A DNA stretch of 64,000 bases, from NCBI RefSeq assembly GCF_001421885.1, contig NZ_LMLH01000029.1, positions 1 through 64,000 of the forward strand, read 5' to 3'. Numbering within the stretch: position 1 is the first letter of the stretch; each line of letters opens with the position of its first letter. The notes under the pieces were generated by a model. The model searched no databases, was not told the DNA's origin, and saw only the letters and a list, made by a program, of their open reading frames with translations. A program made the position numbers and the translations under genes. This stretch comes from Pseudomonas sp. Leaf48. Its GTDB lineage: Bacteria; Pseudomonadota; Gammaproteobacteria; Pseudomonadales; Pseudomonadaceae. Positions 23,145 to 32,361 of the stretch are shown here, piece after piece.

Positions 23145-24515
23145 ATGCAATCGACCCAAAAGCCGACTCACGTCCGCTATTTGATCCTGCTCATGCTTTT
23201 CCTGGTGACCACGATCAACTACGCCGACCGGGCGACCATCGCTATTGCGGGCTCCAGCCTGCAAAAAGACCTCGGCATCGACGCCGTTACCCTTGGCTAC
23301 ATCTTCTCCGCATTCGGCTGGGCCTACGTGGCCGGGCAGATTCCTGGTGGCTGGCTGCTGGACCGTTTCGGTTCGAAAAAAATCTACGCACTGAGCATTT
23401 TTACCTGGTCACTCTTCACCGTGTTGCAGGGCTATGTCGGTGAGTTCGGCATGTCCACAGCGGTGGTCGCACTGTTCATGCTGCGCTTCCTCGTGGGTCT
23501 GGCCGAAGCGCCATCCTTCCCCGGTAACGCACGCATTGTCGCGGCCTGGTTCCCGACCGCTGAACGCGGCACCGCCTCGGCGATTTTCAATTCGGCGCAA
23601 TACTTCGCCACTGTATTGTTCGCACCGTTGATGGGCTGGATCGTCTACAGCTTCGGCTGGCAGCACGTGTTCATCGTCATGGGCGTGATCGGCATCATCT
23701 TCTCGGGTATCTGGCTGAAGGTGATCTACAGCCCGCGTCAGCACCCGATGATCAACGATGCCGAGTTCAAGCACATTGCCGACAACGGCGGCATGGTCGA
23801 CATGGACCAGGACAAGGGCAAAGGCAAAAAGGGCGACGGTCCGAAGTGGGACTACATCCGCCAGTTGCTGACCAACCGCATGATGCTCGGCGTGTATCTG
23901 GGCCAGTACTGCATCAACGGTATCACTTACTTCTTCCTGACCTGGTTCCCGGTGTACCTGGTACAGGAACGCGGCATGACCATCCTCAAGGCCGGTTTCA
24001 TCGCCTCTTTACCAGCGATCTGCGGTTTCATCGGCGGTGTGCTCGGCGGGGTGATTTCCGACTATCTGCTGCGCAAAGGCCATTCCCTGACTTTCGCCCG
24101 CAAGGCGCCGATCATCGCTGGTTTGCTGGTATCGAGCAGCATCGTGGCCTGCAACTACGTGGACGTTGAATGGATGGTCGTCGGCTTCATGGCCCTGGCG
24201 TTCTTCGGCAAAGGCGTGGGCGCATTGGGTTGGGCGGTGGTGTCCGACACTTCGCCAAAACAGATCGCCGGTCTCAGTGGTGGCCTGTTCAACACCTTTG
24301 GCAACATCGCTTCGATCACCACCCCGATCGTCATCGGCTACATCATCAGCTCCACGGGTTCGTTCAAATGGGCGCTGGTATTTGTCGGTTGCAACGCGCT
24401 GGTGGCAGTGTTCAGCTATCTGGTCATCGTAGGTCCGATCAAACGTGTGGTGCTTAAAGAGCCACCGGTGCGCGGTCCTGAAATCAACAACAAATTGTCT
24501 CAAGCGCATTCCTGA
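23145..24515 (+). CDS. gudP: MFS hexarate (D-glucarate/galactarate) transporter
   Basis: A 456-residue major facilitator protein of the anion:cation symporter group, with about 12 membrane helices. After a short N-terminus it shows 'LFLVTTINYADRATIAIAGSSLQKDLG', the first-helix signature of GudP/GarP-type transporters, and the motif A loop 'GGWLLDRFGSKK'. A charged cytoplasmic loop (about 215-235, KGKGKKGDG) separates the two halves. ATG 23145 is chosen; the frame opens six codons upstream. Substrate inferred from the cluster. Confidence 0.88.
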   Translation: MQSTQKPTHVRYLILLMLFLVTTINYADRATIAIAGSSLQKDLGIDAVTLGYIFSAFGWAYVAGQIPGGWLLDRFGSKKIYALSIFTWSLFTVLQGYVGEFGMSTAVVALFMLRFLVGLAEAPSFPGNARIVAAWFPTAERGTASAIFNSAQYFATVLFAPLMGWIVYSFGWQHVFIVMGVIGIIFSGIWLKVIYSPRQHPMINDAEFKHIADNGGMVDMDQDKGKGKKGDGPKWDYIRQLLTNRMMLGVYLGQYCINGITYFFLTWFPVYLVQERGMTILKAGFIASLPAICGFIGGVLGGVISDYLLRKGHSLTFARKAPIIAGLLVSSSIVACNYVDVEWMVVGFMALAFFGKGVGALGWAVVSDTSPKQIAGLSGGLFNTFGNIASITTPIVIGYIISSTGSFKWALVFVGCNALVAVFSYLVIVGPIKRVVLKEPPVRGPEINNKLSQAHS

Positions 24516-24526
24516 GGAGCGGCGTC

Positions 24527-26080
24527 ATGCAGTTGATTGAACATTCCGACTCGCCGCGCTACATCCGCCTGCACGAACGGGACAACGTGGTGATCGTGGT
24601 CAACGACCAGGGCGTACCGGCCGGTACCGAGTTTTCCGATGGCCTGGTCACCGTTGACTTCGTGCCACAGAGCCATAAAGTCACCCTGCAAGACATTCCC
24701 GAAGGTGGCCAGGTGATTCGTTACGGTCAGGTCATTGGCTACGCTCTGCAGCCGATTCCCCGTGGCAGTTGGGTCAAGGAAGATCAACTGCGCATGCCGA
24801 CCGCACCACCACTGGACAGCCTGCCGCTGTCCACCGAAGTGCCGGCCACGCAGGCAGCGCTTGAGGGCTTTACCTTCGAGGGGTATCGCAATGCCGATGG
24901 CACTGTCGGTACACGGAACATCCTCGGCATTACCACCACTGTGCAATGCGTGACCGGCGTACTGGATCATGCGGTCAAGCGCATCAAGGACGAGTTACTG
25001 CCCAGGTATCCGCACGTCGATGACGTGGTGGCGCTGACCCACAGCTACGGCTGTGGTGTGGCAATCACCGCCACCGATGCGTACATCCCGATCCGTACCG
25101 TGCGCAACCTGGCACGCAACCCGAACCTGGGCGGTGAAGCCCTGGTGATCAGCCTGGGCTGCGAAAAATTGCAGGCCGGGCAGGTGATGCACGAGAACGA
25201 CAGTTCGGTGGATCTCAGCGAGCCATGGCTGTACCGCTTGCAGGATTCCAGCCACGGTTTCAGCGAAATGATCGAGCAGATCATGGAACTGGCCGAGACC
25301 CGTTTGAAGAAGCTCGATCAGCGTCGCCGGGAAACCGTGCCGGCGTCCGAGCTGATTCTCGGTATGCAGTGCGGCGGCAGCGATGCGTTCTCCGGAATTA
25401 CCGCCAACCCGGCGCTCGGTTATGCCTCGGACCTGCTGCTGCGGGCTGGCGCGACAGTGATGTTTTCCGAAGTCACCGAAGTGCGCGATGCGATTTACCT
25501 GCTGACCTCCCGCGCTCAAACCGAGGAGGTTGCCCGGGAACTGGTGCGGGAAATGGACTGGTACGACCGTTACCTGGCCAAGGGTGAGGCCGATCGCAGC
25601 GCCAACACCACGCCAGGCAACAAGAAGGGCGGGTTGTCGAACATTGTCGAGAAGTCCCTGGGCTCGATCGTAAAGTCCGGCAGCAGCGCGATCAACGGCG
25701 TGCTCGGCCCTGGCGAGCGGTTCAAGGAAAAAGGCCTGATCTTTTGTGCGACCCCGGCCAGCGACTTTGTCTGCGGTACGTTGCAACTGGCGGCGGGGAT
25801 GAACCTGCATGTGTTCACCACGGGGCGCGGTACGCCTTATGGACTGGCCATGGCGCCGGTGGTGAAAGTGTCGACCCGGACCGAACTGGCGCAGCGCTGG
25901 CCTGATCTGATTGATATCGACGCCGGGCGCATTGCCACCGGGCGCGCATCCATCGAAGAGCTTGGCTGGGAGCTGTTTCACTACTACCTGGATGTGGCCA
26001 GCGGCAAGCAGCAGACCTGGGCTGAAAAGCACAAGCTGCATAACGACATCACGTTGTTCAATCCGGCGCCGATTACCTGA
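24527..26080 (+). CDS. garD: Galactarate dehydratase GarD
   Basis: A 517-residue UxaA/GarD family enzyme (EC 4.2.1.42). It dehydrates galactarate to 5-keto-4-deoxyglucarate, the KdgD substrate. The N-terminal SAF-type domain (about 10-95, 'IRLHERDNVVIVVNDQGVPAG') is joined to the catalytic altronate-dehydratase-like domain. That domain carries 'GYRNADGTVGTRNILGI' and Cys-containing segments (HSYGCG, LGMQCGGSDAFSG). The start follows GAGGAGCGG and lies 11 bp after gudP. A separate glucarate dehydratase is not in this window. Confidence 0.93.
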   Translation: MQLIEHSDSPRYIRLHERDNVVIVVNDQGVPAGTEFSDGLVTVDFVPQSHKVTLQDIPEGGQVIRYGQVIGYALQPIPRGSWVKEDQLRMPTAPPLDSLPLSTEVPATQAALEGFTFEGYRNADGTVGTRNILGITTTVQCVTGVLDHAVKRIKDELLPRYPHVDDVVALTHSYGCGVAITATDAYIPIRTVRNLARNPNLGGEALVISLGCEKLQAGQVMHENDSSVDLSEPWLYRLQDSSHGFSEMIEQIMELAETRLKKLDQRRRETVPASELILGMQCGGSDAFSGITANPALGYASDLLLRAGATVMFSEVTEVRDAIYLLTSRAQTEEVARELVREMDWYDRYLAKGEADRSANTTPGNKKGGLSNIVEKSLGSIVKSGSSAINGVLGPGERFKEKGLIFCATPASDFVCGTLQLAAGMNLHVFTTGRGTPYGLAMAPVVKVSTRTELAQRWPDLIDIDAGRIATGRASIEELGWELFHYYLDVASGKQQTWAEKHKLHNDITLFNPAPIT

Positions 26081-26094
26081 TACCGCGTCGTCTG

Positions 26095-26180
26095 CTTCGC
26101 GAGCAAGCCCGCTCCCACATTCGACCGCATGTAGCCTGCGCGAATGCGATCAAATGTGGGAGCGGGCTTGCTCGCGAAGG
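26095..26180. repeat. REP doublet, GTGGGAGCGGGCTTGCTCGCGAAG type
   Basis: Inverse REP units 15 bp after garD and 75 bp before the AEC permease gene, with an AT/GC-mixed spacer. Same family as 2779-2867, 61721-61810 and 63884-63973. Confidence 0.85.
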
Positions 26181-26254
26181 CGATCTCCCAGACGCCGAAG
26201 TCCTTGGTGGCTTATCATTAGCCAACTAACGACACCTTCAAGGTTCCCTCCGGC

Positions 26255-27196
26255 ATGCTGGCAATTTTCCTCGAAACCCTGAACATCACCGCCCCGGTGT
26301 TCGCCATGCTGTTTCTCGGTGTGTTGCTCAAACGCATCGACTGGATCAACGACAACTTCATCCACACCGCGTCGTCCCTGGTGTTCAACGTCACCATGCC
26401 GGCGCTGCTGTTTCTGGGCATCCTGCATGCCGACCTGCACGCCGCGCTGCAACCGGCTCTGCTGATCTACTTCTCTCTGGCGACCCTGGTGTGCTTTGCC
26501 ATCGCCTGGGGCTGGGCGATTTTCAAGTGCCCGCGGGAGGATCGGGGGATTTATACCCAGGGGGCCTTTCGCGGCAACAACGGTGTGATCGGCCTGGCGC
26601 TGGCAGCGAGCATGTACGGCGACTACGGTATTTCCCTCGGGGCGATTCTCGCGGCGCTGGTGATTCTGTTCTACAACACGCTTTCGACCATCGTCCTGGC
26701 GGTATACAGCCCGGTGATCAAGTCCGATCCCTGGAGCATCTGCAAAAGTGTTTTCAGCAATCCGCTGATCATCAGCGTGATTGCCGCTGCCCCGTTCGCC
26801 TATTTCCAGATCGGCTTGCCTGGGTGGCTGGAAACGTCCGGCCAATACCTGGCGCAAACCACTTTGCCGCTGGCGCTGATCTGCATCGGCGGCACGCTGT
26901 CACTGGCGGCGCTGCGCAAAAGCGGCAAGATGGCGCTCAGTTCCAGCCTGGTGAAAATGCTCGGATTGCCGATACTGGCGACGCTGGGCGCATGGTTATG
27001 GGGCTTTCGCGGGGCGGAACTGGGGATTCTGTTCCTGTACTTCGGCAGCCCGACCGCCGCAGCCAGTTTTGTCATGGCGCGGGCGGCGGATGGCAATCAT
27101 GAGCTGGCGGCGGCGATTATCGTCATCACCACGTTGATGGCGGCGGTGACGACCAATATCGGGATCTTTTTGTTGCAGTGGGGTGGGTGGATCTGA
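26255..27196 (+). CDS. AEC-family (auxin efflux carrier-like) permease
   Basis: A 313-residue inner-membrane protein with about ten hydrophobic helices in two repeats, characteristic of bile/arsenite/auxin-type carriers. Marker segments are 'FNVTMPALLFLGIL' in the first half, 'GAFRGNNGVIGLALA' mid-protein, and the C-terminal 'YFGSPTAAASFVMARAADGNHELAAAIIVITTL'. Bacterial members move small organic acids such as malate or malonate; the substrate here is unknown. Flanked on both sides by REP doublets. Confidence 0.85.
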   Translation: MLAIFLETLNITAPVFAMLFLGVLLKRIDWINDNFIHTASSLVFNVTMPALLFLGILHADLHAALQPALLIYFSLATLVCFAIAWGWAIFKCPREDRGIYTQGAFRGNNGVIGLALAASMYGDYGISLGAILAALVILFYNTLSTIVLAVYSPVIKSDPWSICKSVFSNPLIISVIAAAPFAYFQIGLPGWLETSGQYLAQTTLPLALICIGGTLSLAALRKSGKMALSSSLVKMLGLPILATLGAWLWGFRGAELGILFLYFGSPTAAASFVMARAADGNHELAAAIIVITTLMAAVTTNIGIFLLQWGGWI

Positions 27197-27226
27197 CTGG
27201 CAGTGTTGTGGTGTGCTCTCGGGCCT

Positions 27227-27320
27227 CTTCGCGGGCAAGCCCGCTCCCACAGGGTTCTTTTGTGTGAATTAAATTTCAGAACCACATAGGAACCTGTGGG
27301 AGCGGGCTTGCCCGCGAAGG
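27227..27320. repeat. REP doublet, CGCGGGCAAGCCCGCTCCCAC variant
   Basis: Inverse units with the variant core GGGCAAGCCC, in the converging gap between the AEC permease and the PcaC-like gene. Confidence 0.85.
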
Positions 27321-27351
27321 CGTCAGATCAGGCAACCGGAATCCCAATGAC

Positions 27352-27732
27352 TCACGTGGGTTGTTGGTAACTATCAATCACTTCCTGCGCCGCCCGAAAC
27401 GCATCGATCGCCGCCGGCACGCCTGCATACACTGCGCAATGCAGCAGCGCCTCGCGAATCTCGTCCACGGTGCAACCGTTGTTCAGCGCACCGCGCACGT
27501 GACCTTTCAACTCTTGCGGGCATTTGAGTGCGGTCAAGGCGGCGAGGGTGATCAGGCTGCGGGTCTTCAGCGGCAGGCCTTCGCGATTCCACACGCCACC
27601 CCAGGCGTGTTCATTGACGAAATCCTGCAGCGGCTGGGTGAACTCGGTGGCATTGCCCAGTGCCCGGTCGACGAAGGCGTCGCCCATCACTTGGCGGCGG
27701 ACTTCAACGCCGGGTTTTTTATGCTCGGTCAT
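27352..27732 (-). CDS. Carboxymuconolactone decarboxylase family protein (PcaC-like)
   Basis: A 126-residue protein matching gamma-carboxymuconolactone decarboxylase along its length: 'GVEVRRQVMGDAFVDRAL', 'FVNEHAWGGVW', 'LPLKTRSLITLAALTALK', 'ELKGHVRGALNNGCTVDEIREALLHCAVYAGVPAA'. PcaC acts in the protocatechuate branch of the beta-ketoadipate pathway, but no other pca genes are here, so a related function is equally possible. The ATG overlaps the end of the upstream antiporter gene by 4 bp (ATGA), so the two are co-translated. Confidence 0.82.
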   Translation of the reverse strand: MTEHKKPGVEVRRQVMGDAFVDRALGNATEFTQPLQDFVNEHAWGGVWNREGLPLKTRSLITLAALTALKCPQELKGHVRGALNNGCTVDEIREALLHCAVYAGVPAAIDAFRAAQEVIDSYQQPT

Positions 27733-28790
27733 GGCGATTCCTTTTTATGGTGTTGGCGACGCCAGGCGCGCAGTGACGTGAATAGCAAAAACGCCACCAG
27801 CGCCGGCAAAACGAAAAACAGCATCAGGTGCTCAAGCTTGCCGGCCAGGGGCATGCCGGTGGTGAACGACACCACGTGCAGCCCATAGGCCATATACAGG
27901 CCCAGAAACAGCAGGCCTTCGGCGCGGGTCACCCGATAGCCGGAATAAAATAACGGCAGGCACAGCACTGCCACGCCGAGCATCACTGGCAGGTCGAAAT
28001 CCAGGGCATTGGGCGACACCGACAATGGCGACGGCGCCACGAGCGCCGTGAAACCGAGTACTCCCAGAAGATTGAACAGGTTACTGCCAATCACGTTGCC
28101 CACGGCGATATCGCGCTGACCACGTAGTGCGGCGATCAATGAAGTGGCCAGCTCGGGCAACGAAGTACTGATTGCGACGATGGTCAGGCCAATGATGCGC
28201 TCCGACAACCCCAGATCGGTGGCGACCACCACTGCGGCCCCAAGCAGCAGGTGCCCGGCGTACACCAGCATCGCCAGTCCGGCAACGATCATCAGCAAGC
28301 TGCTGAACCAGGGTGCTTGCGTGTTGCGTCCCTGGCTCGATACCGGACGCGCCGAGTGCCGGGACTGGCGCAGCAACAGACCCAGATACAGCGCCAGTGC
28401 TATCAGCAGCACCACGCCGTCGGTCCGGGTCAGTTGTTCATTCCAGGCCAGTATGGACACCAGCAGGCTGGCGCCGATCATCAGTGGGATATCCAGGCGC
28501 ACCAATTGCCGGGACACGCGCAAGGGAATGATCAGCGCAGACAACCCGAGCGTGACGAGGATGTTGAAAATGCTGCTGCCAATCACGCTGCCGACGGCGA
28601 TGTCGGTGTTGTTGGCCAGGGTGGCTTGCAGGCTGACGGCCATCTGCGGGGCGCTGCTGCCGAGGGCGACGATGGTCAGGCCGATGATCAGCGGGCGCAC
28701 ATGCAAGCGTGCGGCCAGGCGTACGGCGGCGCGCACCATCAGTTCGGCGCCGGCTATCAGCAGGCATAGCCCGCTGAGCAATTCGATCAC
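27729..28790 (-). CDS. CaCA-family cation antiporter (YrbG-like)
   Basis: A 353-residue membrane protein with two inverted Na_Ca_ex repeats and about ten helices. Alpha-repeat 2 has the canonical 'AISTSLPELATSL' with Glu213 and 'VGNVIGSNLFNLLG'. Alpha-repeat 1 reads 'ALGSSAPQMAVSL' with Gln49 where most exchangers have the ion-binding Glu. The expected activity is Ca2+/Na+(H+) exchange, but ion choice may differ. The GTG at 28790 is the only sensible start in the gap after the RlpA-like gene; it has no strong ribosome-binding site. Confidence 0.85.
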   Translation of the reverse strand: MIELLSGLCLLIAGAELMVRAAVRLAARLHVRPLIIGLTIVALGSSAPQMAVSLQATLANNTDIAVGSVIGSSIFNILVTLGLSALIIPLRVSRQLVRLDIPLMIGASLLVSILAWNEQLTRTDGVVLLIALALYLGLLLRQSRHSARPVSSQGRNTQAPWFSSLLMIVAGLAMLVYAGHLLLGAAVVVATDLGLSERIIGLTIVAISTSLPELATSLIAALRGQRDIAVGNVIGSNLFNLLGVLGFTALVAPSPLSVSPNALDFDLPVMLGVAVLCLPLFYSGYRVTRAEGLLFLGLYMAYGLHVVSFTTGMPLAGKLEHLMLFFVLPALVAFLLFTSLRAWRRQHHKKESP

Positions 28791-28840
28791 GCTGATCAGG
28801 GGTAGGTCGTCTAATCCGAAAATGGTTGTGGCTCCGTCTA

Positions 28841-29212
28841 TCAGTCGAGGGCTTGCACACGAACCCGCGCGGTACCGCTCTTGACCATGCCCAGGCGTTC
28901 GGCGGCTTCGTGGGAAAGGTCGATCAGACGTCCACGGGTGTGCGGCCCACGATCATTGATGCGCACCACACAGGACTTGTCGTTTTTCAGATTAGTGACC
29001 TTCACCCGTGTACCGAAGGGTAGCTGGCGGTGGGCGGCGGTCATGGAATTCTTGTCAAAACGCTCGCCACTGGCGGTGCGCTTGCCTTGGTGTTTGGCGC
29101 CGTAGTACGAGGCTACGCCAGTTTTGTCGTAGCCATGCGGATCGACGGTGTCGGTGCTGGCGCAACCGGCCAGCAGCGAGAGGAGGGCGCAGGCGCCAAG
29201 CAGACGTTTCAT
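28841..29212 (-). CDS. RlpA-like lipoprotein, septal ring lytic transglycosylase family
   Basis: A 123-residue lipoprotein. The signal peptide ends in the lipobox LLAG-C (Cys17). The rest is a double-psi beta-barrel domain with the RlpA signature 'GVASYYGAKHQGKRTASGERFD', 'MTAAHRQLPFGTRVKVTNL' and 'VRINDRGPHTRGRLIDLS'. Full RlpA carries a SPOR domain that targets denuded glycan at the septum; this protein lacks one, so it is a short paralogue rather than RlpA itself. Confidence 0.88.
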   Translation of the reverse strand: MKRLLGACALLSLLAGCASTDTVDPHGYDKTGVASYYGAKHQGKRTASGERFDKNSMTAAHRQLPFGTRVKVTNLKNDKSCVVRINDRGPHTRGRLIDLSHEAAERLGMVKSGTARVRVQALD

Positions 29213-29249
29213 TCAAGGTTTTCCCGAAGCTATTGTGGGACAGAGCCAA

Positions 29250-29382
29250 TGTGGCGAGGGGGCTTGCCCCCGTTGGGTTGCGCAGCAGCCCCAATACCTG
29301 CATTCGGAGTCTATCTGACACACCGAGTTTTCAAGTATCGGGATTGCTGTGCAACCCAACGGGGGCAAGCCCCCTCGCCACA
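29250..29382. repeat. Inverted repeat of TGTGGCGAGGGGGCTTGCCCCCGTTGG type
   Basis: Two almost identical inverse units about 35 nt long, separated by about 60 bp. Same family as 14968-15138. Lies between gatB and the RlpA-like gene, both on the minus strand. A partial TGTGGGAGC-type REP end follows directly. Confidence 0.8.
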
Positions 29383-29404
29383 AAAGCCTGCTCCCACAGG
29401 GGGT

Positions 29405-29431
29405 TGGAGCCAGATTTTAGAGCTGGCTCCA
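29405..29431 (-). other. Hairpin just after gatB
   Basis: A 9-bp perfect stem (29405-29413 with 29423-29431, TGGAGCCAG/CTGGCTCCA), 7 nt after the gatB stop. No U-tract follows, so it is at best a weak terminator. Confidence 0.5.
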
Positions 29432-29437
29432 TTTGCA

Positions 29438-30883
29438 TCAGCCTTCGAGCTTGCTTTTGAGCAGTTCGTTGACCTGTTGCGGGTTGGCCTTGCCTTTGGA
29501 GGCTTTCATGGCCTGGCCGACAAAGAAGCCGAACATTTTGCCGCGCTTGGCTTCATCTGCCGCGCGGTATTGTTCGACCTGCTCGGCGTTGGCCGCGAGC
29601 ATTTCGTCCAGCACCGCCGAAATGGCGCCGGTGTCGGTAACCTGCTTGAGGCCGCGCTTGTCGATAATCTCGTCTGCGCTGCCTTCGCCGTTGGCCATCG
29701 CTTCAAACACGACCTTGGCGATCTTGCCGGAGATGGTGTTGTCCTTGATGCGCAACAGCATGCCGCCCAATTGCTCGGCCGAAACTGGCGACTCTTCAAT
29801 GTCCAGGCCTTGCTTGTTGAGCAGGCTGCCCAACTCGACCATCACCCAGTTCGCCGCCAGCTTGGCGTCGCCGCCGATGCTCGCGACTTTCTCGAAGTAG
29901 TCGGCCTGTTCACGGCTGGTCGCCAGAACGCTGGCGTCGTAGACCGACAGGCCGAACTGCTCCTGGAAGCGCTCGCGCTTTTGCGGTGGCAATTCCGGCA
30001 GGGTGGCGCGCACGTCGTCGAGGAACGAGCTTTCGATCACGACTGGCAGCAGGTCCGGGTCAGGGAAGTAACGGTAGTCGTTGGCTTCCTCTTTGCTGCG
30101 CATCGGACGGGTTTCGTCCTTGTTAGGATCGTACAGACGGGTCTGCTGGATCACTTTGCCGCCGTCTTCGATCAGCTCGATCTGACGCTGAATCTCGGAG
30201 TTGATCGCCTTCTCGATGAAACGGAACGAGTTGACGTTCTTGATCTCGCAGCGGGTGCCAAACTCGACCTGGCCTTTTGGACGGATCGACACGTTGCAGT
30301 CGCAACGCAGCGAGCCTTCGGCCATGTTGCCATCGCAAATCCCCAGGTAACGCACCAGCGCGTGGATCGCCTTGACGTAAGCCACGGCTTCCTTGGCGCT
30401 GCGCATGTCCGGCTCGGAAACGATTTCCAGCAGCGGCGTGCCGGCACGGTTCAGATCGATGCCACTGGCACCGTTGAATTCTTCGTGCAGGCTCTTGCCG
30501 GCGTCTTCTTCCAGGTGCGCGCGGGTGATGCCGACACGTTTGACCGTGCCGTCTTCCAGGGCGATGTCCAGGTGGCCCTTGCCGACGATCGGCAATTCCA
30601 TCTGGCTGATCTGGTAGCCCTTGGGCAGGTCCGGGTAGAAATAGTTTTTACGGGCGAACACGTTGTGCTGGCCGATCTCGGCGTCAATCGCCAGACCGAA
30701 CATCACCGCCATGCGCACAGCTTCCTGGTTCAGCACCGGCAACACGCCGGGCATGCCCAGGTCGATCAGGCTGGCCTGGGTGTTCGGCTCGGAACCGAAG
30801 GTGGTGGAACTACCGGAAAAGATTTTCGACCGGGTGGTGAGCTGGGTATGAATCTCCAGCCCGATCACGACTTCCCATTGCAT
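29438..30883 (-). CDS. gatB: Asp/Glu-tRNA amidotransferase subunit B
   Basis: A 481-residue subunit that binds misacylated Glu-tRNAGln/Asp-tRNAAsn and performs kinase and transamidation steps with GatA and GatC. It shows the family start 'WEVVIGLEIHTQLTT', the signature 'LDIALEDGTVKRVGITRAHLEEDAGKS' followed by 'DLNRAGTPLLEIVSEPD', and the C-terminal YqeY-like tail domain (about 325-481). ATG 30883 is 10 bp after gatA. Last gene of the gatCAB operon. Confidence 0.97.
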   Translation of the reverse strand: MQWEVVIGLEIHTQLTTRSKIFSGSSTTFGSEPNTQASLIDLGMPGVLPVLNQEAVRMAVMFGLAIDAEIGQHNVFARKNYFYPDLPKGYQISQMELPIVGKGHLDIALEDGTVKRVGITRAHLEEDAGKSLHEEFNGASGIDLNRAGTPLLEIVSEPDMRSAKEAVAYVKAIHALVRYLGICDGNMAEGSLRCDCNVSIRPKGQVEFGTRCEIKNVNSFRFIEKAINSEIQRQIELIEDGGKVIQQTRLYDPNKDETRPMRSKEEANDYRYFPDPDLLPVVIESSFLDDVRATLPELPPQKRERFQEQFGLSVYDASVLATSREQADYFEKVASIGGDAKLAANWVMVELGSLLNKQGLDIEESPVSAEQLGGMLLRIKDNTISGKIAKVVFEAMANGEGSADEIIDKRGLKQVTDTGAISAVLDEMLAANAEQVEQYRAADEAKRGKMFGFFVGQAMKASKGKANPQQVNELLKSKLEG

Positions 30884-30893
30884 GTGTGTCTCC

Positions 30894-32345
30894 TCAGAAG
30901 CCGGTTGGGGTGCGGGTGTGCCAGTCAGTGTTCAGCTGATACTGGTGCGCAACGTTGAGCAAGCGGCCTTCCTGGAAATACGGAGCGAGCAACTGCACGC
31001 CGACCGGCAGACCGTCGACAAAACCTGCTGGCATCGACAGGCCCGGCAGGCCCGCGAGGTTGGCGGTGATGGTGTAGACGTCTTCCAGGTACGCAGCGAC
31101 CGGGTCGCTGTTCTTGGCGCCGAGCTTCCAGGCCGGGTTCGGCGTGGTTGGGCCGAGGATGATGTCGACCTCATTGAAGGCAGCCATGAAGTCGTTCTTG
31201 ATCAAGCGACGGATCTTCTGCGCCTTCAGGTAGTAGGCGTCGTAGTAACCGGCGGACAGTGCGTAGGCACCGACCATGATCCGACGCTGTACTTCCGGGC
31301 CGAAGCCTTCGCCACGGGAGCGTTTGTACAGGTCGATCAGGTTGACCGGGTTCTCGCAGCGGTAGCCGAAGCGCACCCCATCGAAACGCGACAGGTTGGA
31401 AGAAGCTTCCGCCGGGGCGATCACGTAGTACGCAGGAATCGCGTGCTGCATGTTCGGCAGGCTGATTTCCTTGATCACGGCGCCGAGCTTTTCCAGCTCC
31501 TTGACGCTGTTGTGGATCAGCTCGGCGATGCGCGGGTCGAGACCGGCGCTGAAATACTCTTTCGGCACGCCGATGCGCAGGCCTTGCAGCGAGCCGTTGA
31601 GGCTGGCGCTGTAGTCTGGCACCGGCTCATCGATGCTGGTGGAGTCGTTTGCATCGAAGCCTGCCATGCCTTGTAACAAAATCGCGCAGTCTTCGGCGGT
31701 GCGTGCCATCGGTCCGCCCTGATCCAGGCTTGAGGCGTAAGCGATCATGCCCCAGCGCGAAACACGACCGTACGTCGGTTTCAGGCCAGTCAGGTTGGTC
31801 AACGCAGCGGGCTGACGAATGGAGCCACCGGTGTCGGTGCCGGTAGCGGCAGGCAACAGACGAGCGGCAACCGCGGCGGCCGAACCGCCGGACGAACCGC
31901 CCGGAACGTGTTCCAGGTTCCACGGGTTTTTCACTGCGCCGTAGTAGCTCGACTCGTTGGCCGAACCCATGGCGAATTCGTCCATGTTGGTCTTGCCCAG
32001 GGTCACGGCCCCGGCAGCGGCCAGCTTGGCGACGACGGTGGCGTCGTACGGAGCCTTGAAGTTGTCGAGCATCTTCGAGCCGCAGCTGGTGCGAATGCCC
32101 TGGGTGCAGAACAGGTCTTTGTGGGCGATCGGCGCGCCGAGCAGGGCACCGCTCTCACCATTGGCCCGGCGGGCGTCAGCGGCTTTCGCCTGCGACAGCG
32201 CCAGGTCTTCGGTGAGGCTGATGAAACTGTTGAGCTGTGGATCGAGCTGGGCGATACGCGCCAGCAGGACCTTGGTCAGCTCTTCGGAAGAAAACTTTTT
32301 ATCGGCGAGTCCGCGGGCGATCTCGGCCAGAGTCAATTGATGCAT
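30894..32345 (-). CDS. gatA: Asp/Glu-tRNA amidotransferase subunit A
   Basis: A 483-residue amidase-signature enzyme that releases ammonia from glutamine for the transamidosome. The Ser-cisSer-Lys triad is readable: Lys76 in APIAHKDLF, Ser151 in VPGGSSGGSA, Ser175 in TDTGGSIRQPA. These have a constant offset of three from the well-studied S. aureus GatA. Full family length. Located 16 bp downstream of gatC. Confidence 0.97.
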   Translation of the reverse strand: MHQLTLAEIARGLADKKFSSEELTKVLLARIAQLDPQLNSFISLTEDLALSQAKAADARRANGESGALLGAPIAHKDLFCTQGIRTSCGSKMLDNFKAPYDATVVAKLAAAGAVTLGKTNMDEFAMGSANESSYYGAVKNPWNLEHVPGGSSGGSAAAVAARLLPAATGTDTGGSIRQPAALTNLTGLKPTYGRVSRWGMIAYASSLDQGGPMARTAEDCAILLQGMAGFDANDSTSIDEPVPDYSASLNGSLQGLRIGVPKEYFSAGLDPRIAELIHNSVKELEKLGAVIKEISLPNMQHAIPAYYVIAPAEASSNLSRFDGVRFGYRCENPVNLIDLYKRSRGEGFGPEVQRRIMVGAYALSAGYYDAYYLKAQKIRRLIKNDFMAAFNEVDIILGPTTPNPAWKLGAKNSDPVAAYLEDVYTITANLAGLPGLSMPAGFVDGLPVGVQLLAPYFQEGRLLNVAHQYQLNTDWHTRTPTGF

Positions 32346-32361
32346 TGCAGGCTCTTTCCCT

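Noticed and set aside
29030..30958. A 642-codon plus-strand frame opposite gatB
   Set aside because: It passes through a REP-like repeat and the whole of gatB on the other strand; no family features.
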